Shown: positions 36,401 through 45,200, counted from the stretch's first letter. The stretch is DNA of 64,000 nucleotides from Tautonia rosea (GCF_012958305.1 NZ_JABBYO010000007.1:124001-188000), one strand, 5' to 3'. Numbers and translations are program-made. Notes: a model not told the origin generated them from the sequence alone.

Positions 36401-37070
36401 TGTGCCTGAGGTTCCTGCCCGGGTCTTGATTGTCGATGATCATCCGACGGTTCGGGAGGGCTTGGGCTTCCGGATTGCCCGATGCCCGGATCTGATCGTC
36501 TGTGGTGAGGCGGCCGATTTGTGCAGTGCGATGGCGGAGGTGGAGGCGACGAATCCGGACGTGACGGTCGTGGATATTGCCCTCGGAGCCGAGAGCGGGA
36601 TCGATCTGATCCGTCGGCTCAGGATTCGTGATCCGTCCGCGAAGACGCTGGTCTGGTCAATGTATCCTGAGTCACTCTACGCGGAGCGTGCCCTTCGTGC
36701 CGGAGCGATGGGGTACATCACCAAGCAAGCGGCGACGGGACGGATCATTGAGGCCATCCGTCGCGTTCTGGCCGGAGAGATTTATCTAAGTCAGGCGGCC
36801 GCGAATCAGATGCTGCGCCGGGTGGTGGGGACCAATGCCGGTGAGGTGAGTGCCCCGGCTCCCACCCCCGAGGCCACGCTCTCGGACCGGGAGCTGGACG
36901 TGATGCGGCTCATTGGCTCGGGGCTGACGACGTCGGAGATCGCCAATCAATTGCATTTGAGCGTACACACGATCGAGACCTACCGGCAGCGGATCAAGAT
37001 CAAGCTGGGCCTTCGCAATGGGGCCGAGTTGATTCGGGCGGCGACTCAGTGGGTGCTGGAATCGCGCTGA
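36375..37070 (+). CDS. LuxR/NarL-type response regulator
   Basis: A 231-residue protein from the ATG at 36375 with GGAGG 8 bases upstream, starting inside the last codons of the kinase gene. The receiver (about 15-135) has the acidic pair in LIVDDHPTVREG, the acceptor Asp in VTVVDIALGAESG and the Lys in GYITKQAATG. The LuxR helix-turn-helix at about 165-225 has LSDRELDVMRLIGSGLTTSEIA and LHLSVHTIETYRQRIKIKLGL. It is the DNA-binding output of the upstream kinase. Targets are unknown. Confidence 0.95.
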   Translation: MESEPSPNDVPEVPARVLIVDDHPTVREGLGFRIARCPDLIVCGEAADLCSAMAEVEATNPDVTVVDIALGAESGIDLIRRLRIRDPSAKTLVWSMYPESLYAERALRAGAMGYITKQAATGRIIEAIRRVLAGEIYLSQAAANQMLRRVVGTNAGEVSAPAPTPEATLSDRELDVMRLIGSGLTTSEIANQLHLSVHTIETYRQRIKIKLGLRNGAELIRAATQWVLESR

Positions 37071-37147
37071 CTGACCAGGCGAGGCAAAGGGGAGGGAGGC
37101 AAGGGTGGAACCAGACCAAAGGGGACCGGAGCGGGGGGAAGGGCGTG

Positions 37148-37176
37148 TCCCGGCTCGCTGGCCGAGCTCCGCGGGA
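37148..37176. terminator. Imperfect hairpin between convergent genes
   Basis: TCCCG (37148-37152) pairs with CGGGA (37172-37176) and GCTCG (37153-37157) with CGAGC (37163-37167), with loop CTGGC and a TCCG bulge on one side. It lies between the LuxR-type gene and the convergent rhodanese gene and may end one or both transcripts. There is no T run. Confidence 0.35.
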
Positions 37177-37210
37177 TGGTCTGCTGCGGGGCCATTGCTG
37201 GGGTTTAGAC

Positions 37211-37570
37211 TTAATAGCGCGGAACGGTGGGATCAATCGTCAGGGACCAGGCGTCGATCCCGCCTTCAAGGTTGATGACGTCGGAGACGCCCTGGCTGGC
37301 GAGCCATTGAGCGGTGGCGAGCGATCGGACGCCGTGGTGGCAGTAGATCACCAGGGGACGACCGTCGAGGCAACGGCGAACCAGGTCGAACCGTCTGGAA
37401 ATCTCACCGATGGGCACATGAAGATCGAGTACCGTCTCAGGCACCTCAATGGTGCAGTATTGGCGTTCCAGATCTTCGCGCACATCGAGCAAGACCAGAG
37501 GGGACCCCGAATCGAGGTGGTCTTTCAGCACATTCGGCGGCCAGCGATGGACATCAGTAGCCTGAATCAT
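37211..37570 (-). CDS. Single-domain rhodanese-like sulfurtransferase
   Basis: A 119-residue protein from the ATG at 37570. The rhodanese domain is complete: N-terminal LVLLDVREDLERQYCTI, the strand and helix HVPIGEISRRFDLV, the active-site loop VIYCHHGVRS with Cys77, and the ending INLEGGIDAWS. Such GlpE/PspE-like proteins move sulfane sulfur onto cyanide, thioredoxin or other thiols in the cytosol. It lies 32 bases downstream of the TVP38-type gene on the same strand, so both are probably in one operon. Confidence 0.93.
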   Translation of the reverse strand: MIQATDVHRWPPNVLKDHLDSGSPLVLLDVREDLERQYCTIEVPETVLDLHVPIGEISRRFDLVRRCLDGRPLVIYCHHGVRSLATAQWLASQGVSDVINLEGGIDAWSLTIDPTVPRY

Positions 37571-37602
37571 CAGGGCGAAACTCCCGAGGGTCGGAGGGTT
37601 TT

Positions 37603-38379
37603 TCAGGGCGATCGGGGAGGGTCGGCAGGGGGAGGAGATGGGGAGTCGTTCCGATCTTCCGCACTGACCTGGGCCAGCGCCTGGGTTGCGATCACGGCCA
37701 GGATCGCCGCGGTCAGCAGCGCAGAGAGGAGCAGGAGGGCCCACCCCCTCCCGCCGAGTTCCGCCGGTCGTTCGTTGCTGGCCGAGGCCCCGATGAAGGA
37801 AATGACCACGGTTCCCGGAACCATGCCGACAAGGCTAGACAGCACATACGTTGTGAAGCGAACACCCGTTAACCCCAACGCATAATTTAACAGATTGAAC
37901 GGAACCGCCGGAGAAAGCCTGAGCAAGAAGACCACCCAGGCCCCTCGCTTGGCCACCGCCTGATCGAGGGATCGGAAGCGGTGGTCAGTCTCGATCCGGT
38001 GTCGGATCGCCTGGCGGGCGATCCGACGAGCGATGAGGAAGGCGACCGACGCCCCCATCACGGCCGAGAGCAGTGCCAGCCCCGCGCCGAGCATCGGGCC
38101 AAAGAGGTATCCGCCGGCCAACGTCAGGACCGTTCCCGGAGCCATCATGACCACGGCCGACACGTAGACAGCCACGTAAACGAGATAGCCCCACCAACCG
38201 GCCCGATCGATTGCCGGCAGCAACTGCTGCTCGACCCAGTCCGAGACGGGCAGGCTCCGCCAGAGCAGAGCGAGCCCGAGCAAGGCCAGGGGGAGAAGCA
38301 ACCACCGCAGCGCCGGACGGAGCGAAGCCGTCAGGGTGTTCCGCCGACCGAGCGTCTGATCGGTCTCCTCCTTGCTCAT
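37603..38379 (-). CDS. TVP38/TMEM64-family (DedA-like) membrane protein
   Basis: A 258-residue polytopic protein. Hydrophobic segments are RWLLLPLALLGLALLW, LVYVAVYVSAVVMM, GAGLALLSAVMGASVAFLIA, and two near the C-terminus. The family's central motif is clear: APGTVLTLAGGYLFGPMLGAGLALL and later FLLRLSPAVPFNLLNYALGLTGV, which form the re-entrant loops of the VTT fold. Members act in lipid scrambling or flux of polyprenyl and other phospholipids, or in selenite uptake in some bacteria. The pairing with a rhodanese has been seen with related membrane proteins but does not fix the substrate. Confidence 0.92.
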   Translation of the reverse strand: MSKEETDQTLGRRNTLTASLRPALRWLLLPLALLGLALLWRSLPVSDWVEQQLLPAIDRAGWWGYLVYVAVYVSAVVMMAPGTVLTLAGGYLFGPMLGAGLALLSAVMGASVAFLIARRIARQAIRHRIETDHRFRSLDQAVAKRGAWVVFLLRLSPAVPFNLLNYALGLTGVRFTTYVLSSLVGMVPGTVVISFIGASASNERPAELGGRGWALLLLSALLTAAILAVIATQALAQVSAEDRNDSPSPPPADPPRSP

Positions 38380-38859
38380 GGCATGTCTTCTACGCAGAGG
38401 CTGGGTGAGAGGGACCCATGTTCCGAAAAGTCAACGCGTTCGCATGAATCCATGATCGCTCGAATTCGATCACGCAGATTCCTCTCAGGCAGGCCGAATC
38501 CGGGGTCGTCGCAAGGGAAGTGCAAGGGAAGGTTTCTGGAATGATTCCGAGGTGGGTAGACACGGTGGTGCCCCCTGAGGGGGGGAAGATGGTGATCTCG
38601 GAACCGTGCGGACCGAACGGGGAGTGGCGGGGGTGATCTCGACGATTGGCCGGGGACCTGGATCGAGTCGGATCGGGCCGGGGTGGCGTGGGGAGGGGTT
38701 ACGCCGTCGGGCGGCCCGCCTTGGGGGATCGAGCCCTCGACCGAGGGGGCCACGTCGCGCATTCGAGCCACCCCGAAGACCCTGGGAGAAAACGGGGTGG
38801 CAGGATGATCAGGCCCATCCGGTCGAGGCGATTGAGTTCGAACAGGGAAGCAGCCGGGG
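38380..38859. other. Intergenic region, no gene seen
   Basis: A 480-base gap upstream of the TVP38-type gene and downstream of the DUF3500 gene. It contains TTCCGAG at about 38548 and CTCGGAA at about 38596 as a loose inverted pair and a G-rich stretch from 38610 to 38720. GGTGATCTCG occurs twice, about 42 bases apart. None of the frames shows the codon bias of neighbouring genes. Confidence 0.5.
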
Positions 38860-39873
38860 TTATTCGGCGGCGGCGGCGATGGGTTCGCCGAAGTCGCCGA
38901 GCATGCTCCGCCAGAAACTATGAATGTGGTTGGCGTTGTTCTGGGTGTTGTTGAATTCGATGAGGAAGGTGGGGCCCTGGATGCGGTAGGCGTGCCCCTG
39001 GTTACGTTCGGTGGCGCCGAACCAGGCGAAGGCGACGTTCTCGGGGCCGGCGTCTCGGATCTCGGTCAGCCAGGCCTCGGCCACGCGGGCGGGCATGTCC
39101 ATCGCGTAGGCTTCGACGAGGGTGCGGAGCATTTCGCGCTGGGCGTCGGTCATCTGGGCGTAAGTCAGGCCGACGGCCTCGTCGGTGGGAGGCTGCGGAT
39201 CGTTAGCGGATCGGACGTCGTCGGGGGCGGTGTCGGAGAGGATTGCCGTGGCCTTTTGGTCGTCGCTCAGGGCCTGGACCAGGCGAAGGGCGCGGTCTTC
39301 GATCTCGGCCAGGGTGCGGAGCCCTTCGCGGGGTCCTTGGCGGACCTCGGCCGGATTGGCGCCGAAGAAGGCGGGGGTGGCCGAGACGATCGCGCCGTCC
39401 TCGATGGTGAAGTTCAGGGAGAGGTGGTGCCCTTCGACACGCCATCCCCAGCGCCCCTGGTTCGACGGTTCGCCGAAGATGCTGAAGAAATAGAGTTCGG
39501 GGTCACGACGGGGGGCGTTGTTCTCCATCTCGTGGAGGATCTGCTCCAGGCTCATGACCGTGGTGGCCTTGAGCGTGCCTTCAGCGCTGAGGCCGGTGGC
39601 GAGCAGGCCCATGGCGAGGGTGCGTTCCTCGGGGGTCATCTGCTTGACGGGCAAGCCTTCGCGTTCTCGGGGGATGAAGTGCCAGTTGAGCCGTTCGGGG
39701 TCGTCGAAGGTGAAGGTGGCCAGGTCGCGCTTCGGGTCGTCGAGCCCATCGAGGAAGCGCGAGGCGGCGGTGGCCATGGCGGCCCCTGGCCGGTCGGCGG
39801 CGGCTCCGGCCCAGAGGGCGAGGCTGATGACCCCGAGGGTGCCCAGGGCGAGGCTTGGTTTCAGTCCGCGCAT
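38860..39873 (-). CDS. Exported DUF3500 protein
   Basis: A 337-residue protein from the ATG at 39873, with GGGGAG 10 bases upstream. Residues 1-27 are a signal peptide (LALGTLGVISLALWAGAAA). The rest matches the DUF3500 family, with FLDGLDDPKRDLATFTFDD, WHFIPREREGLPVKQMTPEE, the histidine-rich FSIFGEPSNQGRWGWRVEGHHLSLNF and the end motif FLIEFNNTQNNANHIHSFWR. Family function is unknown; several conserved His and Glu suggest a metal-binding or hydrolytic role, which is only inference. It is probably a single-gene transcript. Confidence 0.92.
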   Translation of the reverse strand: MRGLKPSLALGTLGVISLALWAGAAADRPGAAMATAASRFLDGLDDPKRDLATFTFDDPERLNWHFIPREREGLPVKQMTPEERTLAMGLLATGLSAEGTLKATTVMSLEQILHEMENNAPRRDPELYFFSIFGEPSNQGRWGWRVEGHHLSLNFTIEDGAIVSATPAFFGANPAEVRQGPREGLRTLAEIEDRALRLVQALSDDQKATAILSDTAPDDVRSANDPQPPTDEAVGLTYAQMTDAQREMLRTLVEAYAMDMPARVAEAWLTEIRDAGPENVAFAWFGATERNQGHAYRIQGPTFLIEFNNTQNNANHIHSFWRSMLGDFGEPIAAAAE

Positions 39874-40197
39874 CGGATCGCTCCCCGTTTGGCGTTGGCT
39901 TGGCGTTTGGCGTGGGTGAGAGGGGGGTTCGGGGCGTCTCTCGGAGCAAATCCGATCGCTCGGGAGCCCCGGCCCTCGATCCGGGACGGCCAACCGCCCC
40001 GTGACCGGCTCGTGTCATGGTACCGATTGTTCAACAGATCGCCAGCCGGCACCGGCTCGGAATCAGGAATCGAACAGGGGCGATTGCGTTGACCCTTCCT
40101 GCACTCGGGTCCAAGATAACCGTGGCGGCCTGCCGTGCGGCCCCCCATCAGGCTCAATCCGAGAATGCCGACCCGTTCGAACCGAACCCGATGACTT
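39874..40197. other. Divergent intergenic region with short TTGGCGT repeats
   Basis: This gap separates the DUF3500 gene and the ferredoxin-NADP reductase gene and must hold both promoters. Three copies of TTGGCGT lie at 39889-39895, 39900-39906 and 39907-39913, with a fourth partial copy at 39895, just upstream of the DUF3500 Shine-Dalgarno. No coding frame is evident. Confidence 0.55.
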
Positions 40198-41088
40198 ATG
40201 CCTCGAAACGCCCCCGATCCTTCGCTCGATATCCCTGCGCCTCGTTACCAGACCGATGATCCGGGGGTCGCCCGGGTTGTCTCGAACGAGCGGCTGACGC
40301 CCAACGGATCGGCCGAGATCCGGCATCTGGTGCTCGACTGTTCGGGGCTCGATTACCAGTACCGTGAAGGCCAGAGCGTGGGGATCATCATTCCCGGCGT
40401 CGAGGACCGCGGCCACGCCAGCACCGTAAGGTTCTACTCGATTGCCTCGGGCCGAGGGGGTGAGGCGGGTCAGAAGGGCCTGGTGGCGATTTGCGTGAAG
40501 CGGGTGATGGTCGCCGATCCGATAACCGGCGCGTTGCGCGGAAGTCCTTCGTCAGAATTTCTTTGCGACGCCAAACCCGGTGACGACATTGCCGTGACCG
40601 GCCCGTATGGAAAGAGCTTCGTGTTGCCAGACGATCCGCGATCGAACCTGATTTTGGCGGCGACCGGAACCGGTGTCTCCCCCTTCCGAGGGTTCCTGCA
40701 ACATCTGTTTACCGAGCGGGACGACTGGCAAGGGCAGGTCCGGCTGTTCGAAGGGGCCCGATCGGTCGGCGAGTGCCTTTATCGAACCGAGTTTGCCGCC
40801 TATCAAGAGGATCACCCCAACTTCCGCGTCCACTACGCCCTGAGCCGCGAAGAACATGCCTCGGGCGGCGCTCGGATGTACGTGCATCATCGCATGGAGG
40901 AGCAGATCGAGGAGGTCTGGGCGCTGCTCGATCGGGAGGAAACGTACCTTTACATTTGCGGGATCAAGGGGATGGAAGGGCACATCGAGCGGGTTCTTGA
41001 ACGTCGAGCCGACCGCGACGGCATTTCCTGGTCTGACTTCCGGCGCGTCCTGCAAGACTCGGGGCGGTTGCTGATCGAGACGTACTGA
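40198..41088 (+). CDS. Ferredoxin--NADP reductase, plant type
   Basis: A 296-residue flavoenzyme. The FAD-binding motif is TVRFYSIAS (R-x-Y-S), followed by LVAICVKRV and SEFLCDAKPGDDIAVTGPYG. The NADP domain has LILAATGTGVSPFRGFLQHL, EGARSVGECLYR and the nicotinamide-site motif YLYICGIKGMEGHI. The protein ends in IETY, with the C-terminal Tyr that stacks on the flavin in plant-type enzymes. It should pass electrons between NADP(H) and ferredoxin or flavodoxin. No iron-sulfur domain is fused. The two NfnA/NfnB-like genes start 205 bases downstream on the same strand. Confidence 0.9.
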   Translation: MPRNAPDPSLDIPAPRYQTDDPGVARVVSNERLTPNGSAEIRHLVLDCSGLDYQYREGQSVGIIIPGVEDRGHASTVRFYSIASGRGGEAGQKGLVAICVKRVMVADPITGALRGSPSSEFLCDAKPGDDIAVTGPYGKSFVLPDDPRSNLILAATGTGVSPFRGFLQHLFTERDDWQGQVRLFEGARSVGECLYRTEFAAYQEDHPNFRVHYALSREEHASGGARMYVHHRMEEQIEEVWALLDREETYLYICGIKGMEGHIERVLERRADRDGISWSDFRRVLQDSGRLLIETY

Positions 41089-41293
41089 TTCAACTGATAC
41101 AATCCGAGCGCCGGAATCGGTGACTTCCTCTGTTCAGACGCGCCGATCTTTGCTACGATTATTGAGATGAGCTGCGCCTCAAGAGGGGGCGCTTGGCTAA
41201 TCTCTCTTCGAAGCCTCAGGGCGGGGCGATTGCCCGTCGAGTGTCGACGGGTGACGGTGTAATGGCCGCGTTCACCCCGTCCGGTAGACGATC

Positions 41294-42205
41294 ATGTTCC
41301 CGATTCTCGAGGCTGAATTTCTCGCGCCTGAGATCAAACGATTCGTGATCGAGGCGCCCCGAGTCGCCCGCAAGCGGAGGGCCGGGCAGTTTGTCATCGT
41401 TCGCCTGCATGAGCGTGGCGAACGGATTCCTTTGACGATTGCCGACGGCGATGCCGATCGAGGCACAATCACGCTGATTGTGCAAGGAGTGGGCAAGACA
41501 ACTCGCCTGATGAACATGCTGGAGGCCGGCGACGCGGTGCTTGACCTCGTCGGGCCGCTAGGCGAACCCTCCGACGTTCGGAATTACGGCACAGTGGTGG
41601 TCATTGGCGGCGGGGTCGGAACCGCCATTGCCTGGCCGACGGCCAAAGCGATGAAAGCGGCCGGCAACCGTGTGGTGGCGATCATCGGGGCCAGGACGAA
41701 AGAACTCGTTCTCCTCGAACCGGAACTCCGGGAGATCGCCGACGAGTTGGAGATCGTGACCGACGACGGCAGCTACGGCCGCAAAGGGGTGGTGATCGAC
41801 CCGCTTTGCGAGCGGATCATGCGAGGCAACCGGATTGACCTGGTGCTGGCCATTGGCCCGGTGCGGATGATGCAAGCGGTGGCCGAGATGACCCGCCCGT
41901 CAGGCATTCGGACGATCGTCAGCCTCAATTCGTTGATGGTCGACGGCACCGGCATGTGCGGCGGCTGCCGCGTGGCCACGAAGGAGGGGACTCGATTCGC
42001 CTGTGTGGACGGGCCGGAGTTCGACGCCCACATCGTCGACTTCGATGTCCTTGCCCGGCGGAACCGGACCTATGCCGCCAACGAGGCCGAGGCGCTCGAA
42101 ACCTTCCGGGCCAACCCGAACGCCGCGCTCGAGTTCGTTCGTCGTTCGTGCCGCCTCGATCGTTGCCATGCCGAAGGGGACCTGGCGGAGGTGAGCTCCT
42201 CATGA
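41294..42205 (+). CDS. NfnA/SudB-like FAD/[2Fe-2S] subunit (dihydroorotate-dehydrogenase-like)
   Basis: A 303-residue protein. The FAD domain has AGQFVIVRLHERGERIPLTI and the NAD domain TVVVIGGGVGTAIAWPTAK. The [2Fe-2S] region is DGTGMCGGCRVATKEG followed by RFACVDGPEFDAH, with three Cys and an upstream Asp as in NfnA and SudB. The C-terminal 35 residues run beyond the family's usual end. Its stop overlaps the next start by four bases. Together the two subunits could form either the electron-bifurcating NADH/ferredoxin:NADP oxidoreductase Nfn or a sulfide dehydrogenase-like enzyme; sequence alone does not decide. Confidence 0.9.
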   Translation: MFPILEAEFLAPEIKRFVIEAPRVARKRRAGQFVIVRLHERGERIPLTIADGDADRGTITLIVQGVGKTTRLMNMLEAGDAVLDLVGPLGEPSDVRNYGTVVVIGGGVGTAIAWPTAKAMKAAGNRVVAIIGARTKELVLLEPELREIADELEIVTDDGSYGRKGVVIDPLCERIMRGNRIDLVLAIGPVRMMQAVAEMTRPSGIRTIVSLNSLMVDGTGMCGGCRVATKEGTRFACVDGPEFDAHIVDFDVLARRNRTYAANEAEALETFRANPNAALEFVRRSCRLDRCHAEGDLAEVSSS

Positions 42206-43659
42206 GCGGCAATACCCTGCCTCCCAAGGAACGGATGAAGATTCCTCGCCAGGCGATGCCCGAGCAGGAAGCGGATCTCCGTCGGCACACCTTTACCGAG
42301 GTGAACCAGGGACTCACCGTCCTCGGCGCCACGACCGAAGCGCTGCGATGCCTCGAATGCGCCAAGCCGGTCTGCATGACCGGCTGTCCGGTTGGGGTGA
42401 AGATCCGGGACTTCGTCGAGCTGATCACGGCGGGCGACTACCTGGGCGCGGCGAGCAAGATCCGAGAGGACAACGTGCTGCCGGCCATCACAGGCCGCGT
42501 CTGTCCGCAAGAGACGCAGTGCGAAGGGTGCTGCATTCTTGGCAAGAAGTTCGAGCCGCTGGGGGTGGGCTACCTCGAACGCTTCGTGGCCGACTACGAG
42601 CGCGAGCAGGGTAGGATCGGCCTGCCCGAGATCGCCCCGCCGACCGGAAAGCGGGTGGCGATCATCGGGTCTGGTCCGGCCGGACTGAGTGCCGCGGGCG
42701 ATCTGGTCCGCTGGGGGCATGCGGTCACGGTGTTCGAGGCGCTGCATGAGATTGGCGGTGTCTTGCTGTATGGCATCCCCGAATTTCGATTGCCGAAGGA
42801 GATCGTCCGGCACGAGGTCAACGCGCTGGGTCAGATGGGGGTCGAGTTTCAGACGAACGTCGTCGTGGGCAAGACGGTGACGATCGACGAACTGATGACC
42901 GAGGACGGTTACGATGCCGTGCTGGTGGCCACGGGTGCGGGCTTGCCGAAGTTCATGGACATTCCGGGCGAGCATCTCTCGGGGGTCTACTCAGCCAACG
43001 AGTTCCTGACGCGCGTCAACCTGATGCACGCCAACGACTTCCCGAAGTACGACGAGCCGGTCTTCGACTGCCGGGGGCAGGACATCGCCGTCATTGGCGG
43101 CGGCAATACGGCGATGGACGCTGTCCGCACGGCCGCTCGACTGGGGGCCCGGACGAGCACCTTGATCTATCGTCGGACCGAGGCCGAGATGCCCGCGCGG
43201 GTCGAGGAAGTCCGCCATGCCAAGCAAGAAGGGATCGACCTTTTGACCCTGGCCAACCCGGTGGCGTTCCTCGGCGATGACGAGGGGCGTCTGACCGCGG
43301 TCCGATGCATTCGGATGGAGCTGGGAGCGCCGGACGACTCGGGCCGACGCTCGCCGGTGCCGATCGCCGGGTCGGAGTTCGAACTGCCGGTGGCGATGGC
43401 GGTGGTGGCGCTCGGCACGGGGGCGAACCCGCTGGTGCAGTCGTCGACCCCCGACATGGCCACGAACCGCAAAGGGTACATCGCGGCTGATCCGGAGACG
43501 TTGCGGACCTCGAAGCGTGGCGTGTTTGCTGCAGGGGACATTGTGACCGGGGGCGCGACGGTGATCCTGGCGATGGCCGCCGGTCGGACGGCTGCCGCGT
43601 CGATCCGGGATTATCTCGACACGGGCCGCTGGGACGGGGAGCCTCCTTCGCCTGCCTGA
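42202..43659 (+). CDS. NfnB/SudA-like FAD/[4Fe-4S] subunit (glutamate synthase small-chain type)
   Basis: A 485-residue protein starting at the ATG at 42202. The N-terminal double-cubane domain has CLECAKPVCMTGCPVGVKI and RVCPQETQCEGCCILG, eight cysteines for two [4Fe-4S] clusters. Two nucleotide-binding folds follow: VAIIGSGPAGLSAAGDL for FAD and IAVIGGGNTAMDAVRTAARLG for NAD(P). The end motif GVFAAGDIVTGGATVILAMAAG closes the FAD domain. It is the size of stand-alone GltD-like enzymes and NfnB. No glutamate synthase large subunit is nearby, and the coupled upstream gene argues for the Nfn/Sud type. Confidence 0.93.
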   Translation: MSGNTLPPKERMKIPRQAMPEQEADLRRHTFTEVNQGLTVLGATTEALRCLECAKPVCMTGCPVGVKIRDFVELITAGDYLGAASKIREDNVLPAITGRVCPQETQCEGCCILGKKFEPLGVGYLERFVADYEREQGRIGLPEIAPPTGKRVAIIGSGPAGLSAAGDLVRWGHAVTVFEALHEIGGVLLYGIPEFRLPKEIVRHEVNALGQMGVEFQTNVVVGKTVTIDELMTEDGYDAVLVATGAGLPKFMDIPGEHLSGVYSANEFLTRVNLMHANDFPKYDEPVFDCRGQDIAVIGGGNTAMDAVRTAARLGARTSTLIYRRTEAEMPARVEEVRHAKQEGIDLLTLANPVAFLGDDEGRLTAVRCIRMELGAPDDSGRRSPVPIAGSEFELPVAMAVVALGTGANPLVQSSTPDMATNRKGYIAADPETLRTSKRGVFAAGDIVTGGATVILAMAAGRTAAASIRDYLDTGRWDGEPPSPA

Positions 43660-43674
43660 CGCAAGCGAAGGAGG
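43642..43674. terminator. Hairpin overlapping the end of the NfnB-like gene
   Basis: CCTCCTTCGC (43642-43651) and GCGAAGGAGG (43665-43674) form a perfect 10-base-pair stem with a 13-base loop. The stop codon at 43657-43659 lies in the loop. It could attenuate or end the redox operon before the membrane-protein gene at 43719. No T run follows. Confidence 0.5.
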
Positions 43675-43718
43675 GAGGTACGGGCGGTCGGAGTGATTGT
43701 CAGGTACACTGCTCTGCC

Positions 43719-45173
43719 ATGACGCTTCGAGTTGCCCGGGTGCTGGTTCTGGTGGGTTCGGTCCTGCTCCTGTTGGGACTGGGTCTGCTGCTGCGCGATC
43801 CGAGGGTTCCGCTGGGGGTGCCCGGAGAGTGGACCTGGGCCCGGCTTGGGGAGGCGGTCGAGCCGGTGGCGGTGAGTGTCGGCCTGGGCCTGGCGGGGCT
43901 GGCCGTGTATGTCGCGTTCGTGGCGATCGGCCGGCGCGACCTTGGCCGATCGGTCCGTGGGTGGCGTCGGGAAGCAATCTGGCTGATCGGGTTGCTGGTC
44001 ATGGGGGTGTTTGCACAGCTTGCTGCCCTGTCCGCCGCGCCACCGGGATATGGCACGGCCAAGATGGTGACGCTCGCCATGAGCGGATCGAGCGGCTATT
44101 ACAACGTCGCACGGACGGAGATGACGGATGTGGCCGGGTTTCTCGACTCCTATCCCCAATGGATTCGTGAACAAGATGTTTATCATATCGGCACGCATCC
44201 GCCTGGTTTGTTTCTGACGACCTGGGGGGCGTTGGCCGCGATGGATGCGTTCCCGGGGCTGGCCCGGGGAATCGACGAGCGTTTACCGGTGGATCTGGTC
44301 AATGCGTTCCGAGAGATTCTTGGGCCGATGCCGAGAGCCGATCGCGCCGCGTTGGTCCTGATCGCTGCCCTGACGCTGATGATCTGTGCGGGGACGGCGG
44401 TGCCACTGTATCTGTTGATGCGAGGGTCGGGACGTGACCCGGCGGTGGCATGGTCGGCGGCGAGTCTGTGGCCCCTGGTTCCTTCGGCGATCCTCTTTCA
44501 ACCGACGGCGGACACGGCGTTTCCGTTGCTGGCGGTCTCGGCCCTGGCGTTGGCGACCCGTCGAGGAGCGATCGCGGCGGCACTGTCGGGGGTGGTCCTG
44601 GCAGTGGGGATGGTGTTCACGCTTGCGTTTCTGGCGGTGGGCTTGATGGTCGCCTTGATGATTGTCACGAGCCCCGGAGTTTCGATTCGCCGGAGGGCGG
44701 GGTTGATCCTCGCCACGGGGGCCGGGTTTCTGACGCCGACCGTGGTGGGATGGCTCGTGACGGGAGCGAACCCGTTCCTGATCTGGTGGTGGAATCAGGC
44801 GAATCACGCGGGGTTTTATGTCGAACACCCGAGACGATACGCGGCCTGGCTTTTGATCAACCCGATCGAACTGACCGTAGCGCTCGGATTACCGGCGGCG
44901 GTCTGGGCCGGGGTGGGGCTGGCGAGTGGCCGGGCGCCGCGGGTTTCGTGGATCGCGCTGGGGGTCCTGGTCCTGTTGACGGTGAGCGGGCGAAGCCTCA
45001 GCGAGGTCGCCCGACTCTGGATCCCGTTCTGCCCGATGCTGCTGGCCGCCTCGGCGGCTGGACAGGCTCGGCTTGGGGGAGGAGCGGTGACCCTGGCCGT
45101 GACCGCCCTGTTGATGGCGATTCAGGTGGTGATGATGCAACTGACGATTCAGGTTGTCTATCCGGATGTGTAG
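43719..45173 (+). CDS. GT-C-like polytopic membrane protein
   Basis: A 484-residue protein with about 11-12 hydrophobic segments (VARVLVLVGSVLLLLGLGLLL, EAIWLIGLLVMGVFAQLAAL, ALSGVVLAVGMVFTLAFLAVG). An extracytoplasmic loop has EQDVYHIGTHPPGLFL, with the H-P-P motif of polyprenol-phosphate-sugar-dependent glycosyltransferases of the GT-C fold, and a preceding loop SGYYNVARTEM. A sugar transferase role at the outer face of the inner membrane is likely but the donor and acceptor are unknown. It follows the redox genes by 60 bases but behind a hairpin, so it may be separately expressed. Confidence 0.72.
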   Translation: MTLRVARVLVLVGSVLLLLGLGLLLRDPRVPLGVPGEWTWARLGEAVEPVAVSVGLGLAGLAVYVAFVAIGRRDLGRSVRGWRREAIWLIGLLVMGVFAQLAALSAAPPGYGTAKMVTLAMSGSSGYYNVARTEMTDVAGFLDSYPQWIREQDVYHIGTHPPGLFLTTWGALAAMDAFPGLARGIDERLPVDLVNAFREILGPMPRADRAALVLIAALTLMICAGTAVPLYLLMRGSGRDPAVAWSAASLWPLVPSAILFQPTADTAFPLLAVSALALATRRGAIAAALSGVVLAVGMVFTLAFLAVGLMVALMIVTSPGVSIRRRAGLILATGAGFLTPTVVGWLVTGANPFLIWWWNQANHAGFYVEHPRRYAAWLLINPIELTVALGLPAAVWAGVGLASGRAPRVSWIALGVLVLLTVSGRSLSEVARLWIPFCPMLLAASAAGQARLGGGAVTLAVTALLMAIQVVMMQLTIQVVYPDV

Positions 45174-45200
45174 TGTTGCTGATTGGATCGGATGTTCGCG

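Noticed and set aside
42202-43659. Glutamate synthase small subunit (gltD) assignment
   Set aside because: No large subunit gene is near, and the coupled upstream gene is of the NfnA/SudB type, so the gltD symbol was not used.
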